A stretch of 64,000 nucleotides of DNA, taken from Bugula neritina. Lineage: Eukaryota; Bryozoa; Gymnolaemata; Cheilostomatida; Bugulidae. Below are positions 46,064-58,807 of this stretch, piece after piece. The DNA lies in NCBI GenBank assembly GCA_964035545.1, contig OZ037769.1, positions 17,179,633 through 17,243,632 of the forward strand, read 5' to 3'. The translations under genes and the position numbers were made by a program. A model generated the notes under the pieces. It was given only the letters and a program-made list of their open reading frames with translations. It did not search any database and had not been told where the DNA came from. Position 1 is the first letter of the stretch, and every line of letters begins with the position of its first letter.

Positions 46064-47681
46064 ATGAGAAATCGAAAATCTGTACAAGAATTTTCTTCGG
46101 ACAATTATTATAAAAATAATGTTTCGCTCTTATCTAAAGCGAAGCAATATGCACTCTCATCTTCATCTTGGACAAAAAAGTCAAACTCAAAGCCGCTAAA
46201 AGTAAAAGGAAGCATCTGTTCGCTAAAGCTTTGGGAGGTATTATTGATTTGATTTAGTTCATTTTTGTTTCGTATATGTTAACCTATCTGCTGTATTAAA
46301 GCGTGATGAATTTATTGCTATATGAAATTGAATATAAATTAAAAAGAGAATGTGTTCTGCATATTTTAATCTTTGATACAATATGCATTAGCATGTCTTT
46401 TACTAGTTTAGTTTTTACTACAGCCTCATTCTTATTCTCATTGTTGTATCAACAATATTTGTTTTTCAACGATCATAAAATATAGTTTAAGTAATAGGTA
46501 TGAGCATCACAAAAAAGTTTAAGCAATAAGTGCTATGTTTTGAAACCGGGGTGTTGTCATAGTTGTGATTATACGCTTTAGTCTCTAAGAGAATGGTGTA
46601 ACCTGAAGAACTATGCTTAGGACTAATAAGAGCCATGTTTTATTTACCTTGCAAGTATATCACTGTTAATTTTGTTCTAGATTGCCATGCTGTTTGGAGT
46701 TTTTATATTTGCATGCTATGCCTATTGGTACTTTGATCATTTCAACTTCCACGTGGTACGCATGTATGCCTTGGCAGGGTATGATGAGGCTCAACATAAG
46801 GTTGGACAGTATTACATGCAAGGTGTGTCCTCATTTCTTAGCTAGGCTGTAAAATGTTGCATTTACCTGCTCTTGCTAATTGTAACTCTTGAAATATAGT
46901 TATTCTATTTTTTTTAAATTAATCAAAATAAATGGGTTTTTAGAACTTTTATTAAGTGTGTTTAATTTAGGTAAAGGAGTAGACAAACATCCAGCAAAAG
47001 GAATGGAATATTTTAGGTGAGCGTACATATAGTGTTTATAGTAACTGCATCAGAACATATATACAAGTAGGAATAAGAAAGTTTAAATTGTGACATAATA
47101 TTTTGCCTAATTTAGACTAGCCTCAGATCAAGGACACGCTGGTGCCAGCCATAACCTAGCCTTGGGTCACATTATGAGACACGTCAAGTTGAAAAAAGGG
47201 TTCGTGCATACATTATAATTATATATAGCCATATTGATGTACTGATGAATTTATAAAACAGAATTTACATTATTACTGCCAGTGAATGGTAGAGTAGGCC
47301 CTCGGCTTGTTGAACACTAAAGCTGAAGTGAAGCTGCAATCAGGAGATTTTGTCTCTTGTTACAAAGGTTTAGCTTAAGCTCTTTTTGTGTATACATAGC
47401 TCTGGTTCTTAGTCTATACATAGCTCAGGTTCTTCATGTATACATAGCTCAGGTTCCTAACTTTTCATAAACATACTGTGGTGGTTTCTTTGATTTCAAC
47501 TGAAGGTGCTGTATTATCAATACTTCTTAAGAAGTGACTTGTATAAACATTCTCTAGACTTCTGGCTCTTTGTTGTAGGGAAGCAAGAAATTTACTAAAC
47601 CACGCTCATCGTAATGGAATTCCACAGGCGGCCATTGCTATTGAGAAATACTGCGACGGACACCGCAGGTGTTCTGATTAG
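46064..47681 (+). CDS. Small SEL1-repeat membrane protein
   Basis: Five exons: 46064-46237, 46681-46822, 46971-47016, 47116-47199 and 47579-47681; 182 residues with all phases joining. An N-terminal polar segment of about 58 residues rich in Ser and Lys precedes one membrane span (IAMLFGVFIFACYAYWYF). A complete SEL1-like repeat follows (DEAQHKVGQYYMQGKGVD, then AKGMEYFRLASDQGHAGA) and a second, degenerate one (HNLALGHIMRHVKLKKGE). SEL1 repeats are TPR-like helical hairpins for protein binding, familiar from SEL1L in ER-associated degradation. With the positive N-terminus, a type II orientation is possible. I cannot match it to a named gene. Divergent from VAP. Confidence 0.8.
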
Positions 47682-49755
47682 CCAATCAGCATAACTACAA
47701 TATATGTTATATGAATGTTTTCATATACCTGACTGTTACTAACGCATGCACATGCAGCACATCTAATGGCACGCATTTCTCATTGAATTCTCAATACAAA
47801 TTGTTGGTTCACCCTTAAAATTATTTCATATTCACAATGAAATTTTTGCTACATTGGATGATTATTCTATCATAGTCTGAAATCTCATTTTTTAGTTTTA
47901 ACCAATATTAAAATTTATTGTATTTACTGCATTTATATGTTTATTACATATATTACATTATATATTTTGTAAGATTTATTTTAGTCGTCATTAAGAGACT
48001 ATTTATATATGTACTCTGACGTAGTTTATTGTGATATTTTTATGATCATAAAATCAATCATTTTTACTATTATCTACATTGTTTGTATATTTCAGTTTAC
48101 ATGAATTTGCTGACTTTCTCTGTGCAATAATAATGTTTGCTTGATGCACGAATCGTTGTGATAACTTATTATATATAATTTATACTATTATTATATAAAT
48201 ATTTTACTTATAATATACAAATAATATACATGTATACTTATCTTGTGCAATTGTTGTTCAAGTATATATAATATAATATTGTATTGTGAGAACATATAAC
48301 TTCTTTCACTACATTTTCTATTTAGAGCACAAGCTTTGGCTAATTAATTTTTCCATAACGCCTCACCTACTTCAAGACAAGTGTGGATCTGCAGTTTATA
48401 GATATTAGTTATAACTTGTTATACACCCTTATACAGCATTTTATTAGCTATCACAAGTCACAACAACATTAAAAAACTAAAATATAAATGTCAAACAGCC
48501 AAATGTCATATAATCACTGTTGGTGTACCTCCTAAATTGGAATGTTTGTTTCTTTTTGCGTTTAATTGCTCTTGAAATTTTGTAACTGTTTATGTACTAG
48601 TACTACATACATGTAGAACTATACAATGTTATATAATGTGAAATGCAGTAGGTTTGACGGAGTTGTGCTTTCTTACTTTATGAACCGCGTAGGACCGTTC
48701 AATTGCGTATTGGTAGAGACAAGATTGCTTGACCACAGATGACAAATAGGAAGAACACAACTTGAACTTGACGTGGCAAACCCATATGAAGTCATTGACA
48801 AAGCTTTTAGTTTTGTTTTGATTCAATTTTCTTGTTTATTGTATACTAGATTTACACAAATTTTATTTCCGAAATAATTCTATACCAATTGTTTTACCCC
48901 ACTATACCATTATCATTAGTCTTTAAAGGTAGAACTAGGTATAATTATGATTATTGATTATCATTATGATTATGACTATGAGAATGAGTTTGTGACTTTC
49001 ACTTTCAAGTGACTGTCTTTAAGTTTAGGTTAAGGTTTAATTTTATCATAATGATAATGATTAATGATAATCATTATCGTAATGATTATCATTGTTTGTT
49101 ATCAATATAATCATCAGTTTGATTCATAAATTATTACTATCTTGAAATTGATTACCAATATAAATATTACATTTAGTTTTACTAAAGTAAAACTAAATGT
49201 AAAAGTAATTTACATTTAGTTTAAGTTTTATTATCATTATCATTTTGTTATGACCATCATGATCACTATCAGTACGATTATCAGTATCAATATAAATTAC
49301 TTTGATATTCAGAACGATTATCATTATGATTGTAAGTACTACTAGTACTAGTAGTACTAGTAGAGTAGTATTAGTAGTAGTAGTACTCTACTAGTAGTAC
49401 TAACAGTAACTGTAAGATTGAATTTAACAGTAACCCACAGTGACAGTCAATTAATATTACTATTACTTTTAGAGTTGGTCTTAGTGGCTTGGTCCTAAAG
49501 TTAGAGTTAGTATTACTATTACTATTGCCATTGACTTTCACTTTGAGTCTTGCTCTTAGACTTAACTCTTTAAGTTTACCTAAGAGTTAAATTTAAAATG
49601 TTACACTTGTACAGTTGTAGTTGGACTTGATAGAACTAGAAGTGTTACTAATTAAGTTAGACTTAGACTAAGTCACTTATGGTTATACTCTCGGTGTTAT
49701 ACTTATTGTCTTACTGGGCTCTTGACTGTGAATCAGTTCTTGTGTTGGTTATTGT
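47682..49755. other. Spacer between the SEL1-like and ARF genes
   Basis: AT-rich. Contains degenerate simple sequence (ATCATTATGATTATGACTATGAG-like) from 48950 to 49560, a near-perfect hairpin at 49167-49202 and a TAGTAGTACT-rich palindromic stretch at 49340-49400. No gene seen. Confidence 0.55.
49167..49202. other. Perfect 16-bp inverted repeat with 4-base loop
   Basis: TTACATTTAGTTTTAC, loop TAAA, then GTAAAACTAAATGTAA. A further copy of TTACATTTAGTTT lies at 49209. It could form a strong hairpin in RNA or single-stranded DNA. Confidence 0.85.
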
Positions 49756-49760
49756 AAAAT

Positions 49761-50230
49761 AGCATATAGTCATATAGTAACATAGCATATAGTAATATAA
49801 CATATAGTCATATAGTAACATAGCATATAGTAATATAACATATAGTCATATAGTAACATAGCATATAGTAATATAACATATAGTCATATAGTAACATAGC
49901 ATATAGTAATATAACATATAGTAACATAGCATATAGTAATATAACATATAGTAACATAGCATATAGTAATATAACATATAGTAACATAGCATATAGTAAT
50001 ATAACATATAGTCATATAGTAACATAGCATATAGTAATATAACATATAGTAACATAGCATATAGTAATATAACATATAGTAACATAGCATATAGTAATAT
50101 AACATATAGTCATATAATAACATAGCATATAGTAATATAACATATAGTCATATAGTAACATAGCATATAGTAATATAACATATAGTCATATAGTAACATA
50201 GCATATAGTAATATAACATATACTCATATA
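49761..50230. repeat. Tandem repeat upstream of ARF
   Basis: Alternating units of about 23 and 38 bases built from CATAGCATATAGTAATATAA and CATATAGTCATATAGTAA. Frames repeating CYYMLYYYML on the minus strand are artefacts. Confidence 0.92.
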
Positions 50231-50449
50231 GTATAAGGATTATCTATACATTTACTGTACTTTTATAACCTCTGGCTATTAGTAAATGTATTTCTGCAGG
50301 TGTATAATGCAGCACATTCTAACAGAGCTCATATTCGTAGCTGTACTACTCAGTGTAGCATGCCCATACTTATTCAACAGCGTATGCAATATTTATTCAG
50401 ATATTTTTTAATTAAATAAACATTACTTTTGCAGATATCATTTGGCGGT

Positions 50450-51814
<1,365 letters not shown>

Positions 51815-52952
51815 CTCCTCCCACTAAGCTCCTCTCACTAAGCTCCTCCCACTTCCTCTACTTCTCTGTTGCTCCATCTAGCCAATGCCGGGGGGGCAGA
51901 TGATGTTACTGCTGGTACATAGTCTATGACATAAAATCTACTCATAGCCTCAGCATCCTCGAGTCTAGGCTAGCCTTAGGTACCCTTTATTTATTCTCCA
52001 ACTTGGTGTGGACTGTATATTCACCTTCTCCGTATCAAGTTCTCATTTTTATACAAAGTTACTCACATTATTCCAATGAAAGTGAGTTTTACACACGGCA
52101 CGTGGGACTCTTTATTCTTGTACTAACTGACGGACCCTCCGTGACGGACCCGCCGTGACGGACCCTCCGTAATGGACTAATAGCTGCTATACCAACTCTA
52201 GTTGCACTGAGTATTCGTATATTCTGAGGCTGTGTTTAGTTATTGTTTGCTAGTACTGTATGTGAAATGTTGTTGAGAATGTTATTATATGAAAATATAA
52301 ACTATAACAATACAAGTACTCTGCTGACTCGTTGTTGATGACTTTCCTTAGGGGGTGGAGCTAACATTACTTCTACCATTTTATCACTTTGTAATTGTAT
52401 ATCGAATAACTTTCCCAGAACCCAGTCTATACTGTGGGTATTCTTGGTGTTAACCCAACTACACGCATTGGTTTGAAATTCAACCAATTATGGCATGGCT
52501 TTCTTTCTTGAAACTTATTTTCACTGCATTGCATTAAATGAGTGGCTGGCAGTTGTCCAATCACAGCGCAGTACAGGGTCCAAGATGTGGGATATGAAAC
52601 TAAGCCTTCTGCTGCTACAGATAGTCTGTAAACTACAGGTGTAACTAAACCAAACCACCAATCAAACAATTCAATGCAGATTTGCTTTGCTGATGCTGAC
52701 AGTGAGCTGCCAATTTCTCTACAGGCAGCCAAGTTATGATATCTCATAGTTTATCATGTAGTAATGTGTAGTAGAGGTTTTAGTATTCTTCATGAGTTGT
52801 AGAGTTATACTGTAGCATCTGGGACAACTTGTGTATCTAGTCACTGTGATGACATTAACCTATTATACTCTGAGAGTATTGTTGGACGTGTAGTGATGAC
52901 ATTGTGTCTAGCATTACGCGATAGACTTCTCTCTACATTGTAAGATATCAAC
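51815..52952. other. ARF 3' UTR and spacer
   Basis: Holds a small run of GACGGACC-containing repeats at 52130-52170 (three copies of ACGGACCCTCCGTG-like sequence, partly palindromic). An antisense frame of about 100 codons at 52427-52747 has no recognisable features and I do not call it. Confidence 0.5.
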
Positions 52953-55900
52953 ATGTTACCTGCAGTACTAGTATCTACACTCCTAGGGGGGTATACACTC
53001 CTAGGGGGGTGTATAGTCCTAGTACGTAGTCAGTGCCCACCTACATGTAACTGTGCTGACGTGCTGCTCAACTGCGCCAGAGATAGGCTAATAGACACTC
53101 TTGATAACACAACCATCAGCATTACCTCCTCCAGACTTCCCAACCTGCAAACTATACAGTCGAACAGTATTAAGGTATTTGCTATATATAGTTAACATTT
53201 ATTATATAAACACTATAATATATAGTCGACCCATTTCACTGCATACTGTTACAGATATCACCAACTTCATCTGCAGAGCGACTTCGTATTTCAGAAAACA
53301 CAAACCTTGAGGTTAGTAATCAACTATATTATCTATATTTCTGGTACTATATAATATATCATAGCAATTATTGTATTCACTAATATACTGTATCATATAT
53401 CTCATTAAACCATATCATATCATGTTATATGCCCTGGAAGGTGTGTTTTAGACAGTCTCACTAAACTTTCACCCAAGTATAGTTACGCTAAAGTCGGTGA
53501 CTATACACGGGAACTCCCGTCTGCGTTCCGTAGAGTACATGAAGAGGAATCAGGAGCAGGTCCTCAAGCTAGACATACATCAGTTACTCATCACTAGAAA
53601 CCGGCAGCTCTCTAAGCTAGACATAAGATTCTGGTGGGTGAACTTTTCAATTAGCAGTTGTCTCTCTTGTATATAGATTCGAGTTGATATGTAATGTAGT
53701 GTTTTGTTTCATAAGAGTTGTCTTCTCTATGGGTTGTTGAACTTGTTACTATGGCAACTGTATAGTTCAGAGTGGATGGTACCAGATACAGACATTCTGT
53801 TGCTATCAATCTTTTACGTAGAGCATGACATCCAAAGTTTTATTATATTATATTATATTATATTATATTGTATTATATTATATCCACGGTTCTAAACATT
53901 TTCTCTAAAGAATCTGTGGGATAACTCCTTTTCTTTATTTGTATTTCATATGAAGGGTGTTGGAGAATGTGCGAACTATCAACTTATCCCATAATTCCTT
54001 GGAGTATATCCTGCCTGGGACATTCGCAAGCAAGGCTCGCTTTCTCACCACGGTCTGTTCAATTTTTAGAACTATGTTAGTTTTGACCTTGACACTAGTA
54101 GGGGTCTATTTCTGCCTGTTTAACTCCCTCCAAACATTAGTGTGTCTTTTGTAAAGTATGCCGAGTTTGAATGTTTCTGGCTGTCCTTAAAAAATCAAAC
54201 TTATTTTCACTCGTGAGCATATTTTTATTGTAGGTAGATATATTGATAATGTAGGTAGATCTATTATTAATGTAGTTAGATTTATTATTATTGTAGGTAG
54301 ATGTATTACTATTGTAGGTAGATGTATTATTATTGTAGGTAGATGCATTATTATTGTAGGTAGATGTATTGTTATTGCAGGTAGATGTATTATTATTGTA
54401 GGTAGATGTATTTCTATTGTAGGTAGATGTATTTCTATTGTAGGTAGATGTATTATTATTGTAGGTAGATGCATTATTATTGTAGGTAGATGTATTGTTA
54501 TTGCAGGGAGATGTACTATTATTGTAGGTAGATGTATTATTATTGTAGGTAGATGCATTATTATTGTAGGTAGATGTACTATTATTGTAGGTAGATGTAT
54601 TATTATTGTAGGTAGATCTAAGTGGCAACAGGTTGCAGAGTCTTTACTATTGCTCGATATTTGAGTTGTTTGAGTTGTCCCCTCTTGTATCCTCCTCTGA
54701 CCTCACTCTGTATATACAAGATAACGAGTTTGTGTGTAACTGCCACCACCTCTACCTCACCAACATCACAAATGGCTCCTGGTACGTAAGTAATAGCAAT
54801 AAGTATGCACTTACTAGTAAGTATTAGCGGTAAGTATATACATAAAGGCTGTGTAAGTTAGTAATATTAGTAAGTATATTATACTTACATCACAGATTGT
54901 TCCAGACAAGTACTGCATGTTATAATATTTGAGATAGTTGTTTCTTGGATTCTCATTAATTAAACGCATTTCATTCTTTTTCCGAGTTTTATTAGTTTTT
55001 CTAAAACTCTATTTCCGTATAAAATTACATCTCAGTAGTTAATTTGGAATGATTTCTAACCTCTGAATACTCTATGAAAGGAGAGCCCAGAATCTGACTC
55101 AGAGGTTAGTTCTGATTGACAGAACAACAAATCTGGCGTGTGCATCTCCAGCCAAGGAAAGACAAAACACTCTTTTCTCATTCTCTGTTGACTCGTGTGA
55201 CGATCAACACACCTCCCCGTGTTCCAGCTGCCCCGAGTGTGAGTAAAGGCTAGGTTTTGTTCAGTACAATCAACATATATCGCTGTGTTATACCCGCTCT
55301 AGTTTGTTAGCACAACTCTCACAAGTCTATCTAACGATTTATTCTGAGCTTCTTTGTACTTTCTTGACTTGTTGTTTCACAGTGACCTCTAAACTGAAAG
55401 TAGACAATATCTGTGGCTGTGGCAAATGTCAAACGTGTGATAGAGATCATAGTTGTGCGAGGGGTCAATGTCAACACAACACGTGTGAACATGGTGGCTG
55501 TGTTTACATTCCTAAGTACGATCGGTTTGGTAAGTGTCGCATTGTGATATGTAAGTGCGTGTGCACTATAGAAACATGTAAGTACATCTGCACTATGCTA
55601 ATATGTAAGTACATCTGCACTATAATAATATGTAAGTACATGTGCACTATGATAATATGTAAGTACGTGTGCACTATAAAAATAATATGTAAGTACATCT
55701 GCACTATGATAATATGTAAATTCTTTTCATCACTAAGAGTCTTGTAGCTTTTGTACTCCCATTTTGTAAAGCGGACTATGTGTATAGTCTGTAACAGTTG
55801 TGGAGCTCAGTCAAGATGTGGGTATTTGCATTGTCTATGGAAGTGGACTGTAAGAAGACATTAACTGACATTATTGTAGAATGTCAATGTCAGAGTGGTT

Positions 55901-57810
55901 ACACGGGGACTCAGTGCTCTCTGCCACCATCACCTTGTCACATGACTTCCTGTCCGGCACTCCAGCGTTGTGTGGTAGAGACGGGGAATCAAGCAGTTTG
56001 TATCAGTCAGTATTGAGATAACTACAATGTATAATACAGAGTAGTAGAGTATAGATATACTGTAGATATTCACATATAATACAGAGTAGTAGAGTATAGG
56101 TATACTGTAGATATTCACATATAATACAGAGTAGTAGAGTATAGATATACTGTAGATATTCACATATAATACAGAGTAGTAGAGTATAGATATACTGTAG
56201 ATATTCACATATAATACAGAGTAGTAGAGTATAGATGTACTGTAGATATTCACATATAATACAGAGTGGTAGAGTATAGATATACTGTAGATATTAACAT
56301 ATATAATACAGAATAGTAGACATGTTGTATTACTTCCCACCAGCTGATCCGATGCACGTTCGAGCAAAGTTTGGTAACAGAAGAGCGAAGGCGTGTCTAG
56401 TGAAAGCCGACTGCACATTATTGAGGAACTCAGACTGTAAGACTGGGTACTGCGTGTGTGGTGACGAGTTAGTGGCACACAACTCCACTTGCATCACCTC
56501 GTGGGGTACGCCATCTCCCTTACAATTTTGTAGTGTATATGTAGTGTATTGCTGTAGTACTATGCAGTGTATTGTTGTACTAGATGTAGTGTATTGTTGT
56601 ACTATATGCAGTGTGTTGTTGCAGTACCCTGTAAAGAAGATAGACAATGCTACAAAGCAGACGTGGACGTAGAATGTGGAGGGAAAGCGGTTCTAACGTA
56701 TCACAGGAAACACCTAAGCTCCGAGTCCGACTGCTTGTGTTATCTTTACGCTTCCAGTGAGACAGAGAAAGAGGACTGCTTGAGATACAGTAAGTCGCTA
56801 CCTGCAGTAAGTACTACATGACGTGAGTTACTACGGGATGTAAGTTACTACATGAAGTGAGTTACTACGTGAAGTAAGTTACTACGTGAAGTAAGTACAA
56901 CGTGAAGTAAGTACTACGTAAAGTAAGTACTACGTAAAGTAAGTTACTACGTGAAGTAAGTTACTACGTGATGTAAGTACTACGTGATGTAAGTTACTAC
57001 GTGACGTAATATATATATACTTGTAGGGTATAAAACAAATTTGTTGTCCCTGAGATATTCAGCAGAGAAAAAATTCTACCAGTTTGAAGATCCATTCCTT
57101 CTCCCGATCATCATAGCCTTTGTGGGTATAATAGGAAACGTCGCTGTGTTCATTGGGAAAAGAGTTTTAAAAGAAAGGACAAAGAGAAGAAAGGAAGAGA
57201 AAAATGAGCGGAGTAAGCAAGCTAACCTTATATACTTTTTGTTGATCATAAACTCAACTATAAACATAAGGTAAATTCCTACTAAAGGTTATTACAGGAG
57301 ATGCTGCCACTTTAGAGAGAGACAAACAGTTTTCATGCTTCGTGCTTCTATTTGCTGTGTCGTCCTGCATGGTCTCATCATAACTGTATTATAGTACCAG
57401 AAAGAATGATATTAGAAAGGTAATTCAGGCAAACTCTCTCATTATGCGGGTCGTACACCATCAGCTCATGTTTCTCTTCTAGGAAAAAGGAGAGAAGAAG
57501 AGATGAATAAAAATATAGACGAGAAAAGACAGACTAACAAGTTGCGCAAGAAGGGAAGACGGCGCAGCACTTTTGATGATAACAGCCCGACTAACTCTGG
57601 ACATATCTTCAGTAGAGCAGGTCAGTTGGCTTTTTGGTTGCCTCAGTTTTGCCTTCTACTCCGTCTCGATCACTCATTTAATAGAAAGTTAGCTCCTTGA
57701 GTTAACAAGACAACCTAATGATTTCAGCGACACACGAAATTCGGCAGCTTCAGTGTAGAGCTTTCAATTTTCTAAAGTTTGCTGCAGCCATTTTGCTGCT
57801 AGAAATGTAG
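52953..57810 (+). CDS. LRR/EGF single-pass receptor-like protein
   Basis: Thirteen exons with consistent phases, about 635 residues: 52953-53174, 53255-53315, 53483-53633, 53956-54052, 54639-54781, 55081-55238, 55383-55529, 55811-56005, 56344-56505, 56625-56789, 57027-57212, 57483-57620 and 57728-57810. Order: signal peptide (about 1-25), LRRNT-type cysteines CPPTCNCADVLLNC, few degenerate leucine-rich repeats (clearest RTINLSHNSLEYILPGTF), LRRCT-type NEFVCNCHHLYL with later ACASP and SPCSSC, a Cys-rich EGF-like part (CQHNTCEHGGCVY to CQCQSGYTGTQC), two further Cys-rich segments, a membrane span (LLPIIIAFVGIIGNVAVFI) and a basic cytoplasmic tail (KRVLKERTKRRKEEKNERR). It could be an adhesion or guidance-type receptor; no named homologue recognised. 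Exon 8's acceptor was chosen to avoid a stop. If the last intron is retained the protein ends at 57700 instead. Confidence 0.7.
54215..54615. repeat. 18-bp minisatellite before exon 5 of the LRR/EGF gene
   Basis: About 22 copies of TATTATTGTAGGTAGATG filling the intron up to about 24 bases before the acceptor. Each unit contains TTGTAG, an acceptor-like motif, followed by GTAGATG. Antisense frames repeating STYNNN are artefacts. Confidence 0.94.
55530..55720. repeat. Donor-linked repeat in intron 7 of the LRR/EGF gene
   Basis: Five to six units of about 30 bases containing ATATGTAAGTACATCTGCAC, starting at the donor itself (TTTG/GTAAGTGTCGCATTGTG). Each unit keeps GTAAGT. Confidence 0.88.
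56030..56312. repeat. 45-bp repeat in intron 8 of the LRR/EGF gene
   Basis: About six copies of a 45-base unit beginning ACAGAGTAGTAGAGTATAG between exons 8 and 9. Confidence 0.92.
56790..57010. repeat. Donor-linked repeat in intron 10 of the LRR/EGF gene
   Basis: About 13 degenerate units of 15-17 bases, GTAAGTTACTACGTGAA and variants, starting at the donor (ATACA/GTAAGTCGCTACCTGCA). I count 13 GTAAGT or GTGAGT motifs in the sense strand, including the real one. Confidence 0.92.
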
Positions 57811-58807
57811 GAAAACATTGCATGATGCTGGTAAATAGAGCAACATATTATAAGCTGCACTTAATTAAATGTGTTTGTAGATTATGTATGATATGAGAAG
57901 TACTGATGGGGCCTAGTAAGGAGTCTAGCTGTAGTCGTTTAGCAGAAGAACAGAAGTAATGTTTGAGCAGATGGCACTCTTCGTCTTGTCCTATTCCTGT
58001 ATATATTCAGTGTGACGTTATTATATTCTACTTGTCATATATCTTCACGGTTTGGAAATAAATGGGTTGATTTTGATAATATATATTTATTTAGTCACAT
58101 GTGCTGACCCTTCACTTAAGAGTCAGCATACGGTTGCTTTCTGCTTTGGGCTCAAGACGGTAGTAGTCTTAGATTGAAACTTACAGTAAAATAATTGTTA
58201 AAACATACAGGAAATTAATGAGGGTCTACAGTTGGTTAACGAGATAGTGTCTAAGTTACCGTTGCTAATGATAGCCATTATTACGTGGTTGAGGTATATT
58301 CTAAGATGTACAGACATAGGACTGTTTCAAGGGTAACTTTCAGTTTATTACAAATATTGACTGACAATAATACAGGACAACAACTAAAACACTTTTACAC
58401 AAACTTTAAAGCAGTTTTTCTTTTGTCATTTGCTGGTTCTTTGTTCACTTGATTACCAAACCTACAAGTGTAAATAGTGTGTTACAAAAACTTCTCTTTT
58501 TCAACATACAATCTCAAAGGGTGAACAACTAAATATTCAAAGGTTTATTTAGTTATCGTACTTTAGCAGCAAGATGGCAGCATGATGCGTATAATATGCA
58601 CGGAGTGAGAAATTGAGCACTTCAATCCCAATGAGCCAATCACACACAAGCTTCGTAAATGCTGCGAATAGCTACTTGATACTACAAGATAACCAATAGA
58701 GTTCTAGTATACAGAATTTAATCTTATGAACAGGTTTAATATACAAGCACTGGTTTTCAGGAATAACAGACTGTATTGGACGGTTTAAAAGTGTGAAAAC
58801 CCGAAAG
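57811..58807. other. 3' flanks of the LRR/EGF gene and the last minus-strand gene
   Basis: Convergent intergenic region of about 1 kb. AATAAA at 58057-58062 is the likely polyadenylation signal of the plus-strand gene. No repeats or further exons seen. Confidence 0.55.
58057..58062 (+). terminator. Polyadenylation signal of the LRR/EGF gene
   Basis: AATAAA about 250 bases after the proposed stop codon, same strand. Confidence 0.5.

Noticed and set aside
49846-50123. Minus-strand frames repeating CYYMLYYYML
   Set aside because: Product of the ATAGCATATAGTAATATAA repeat; no stops appear because of unit composition.
52427-52747. 106-codon minus-strand frame
   Set aside because: No homology recognised, no splice partners and no composition difference from the flanking ARF 3' region.
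53704-53895. Extra exon of the LRR/EGF gene
   Set aside because: The frame runs into a TATTA simple repeat and is not needed; exons 53483-53633 and 53956-54052 join directly in phase (TG/G).
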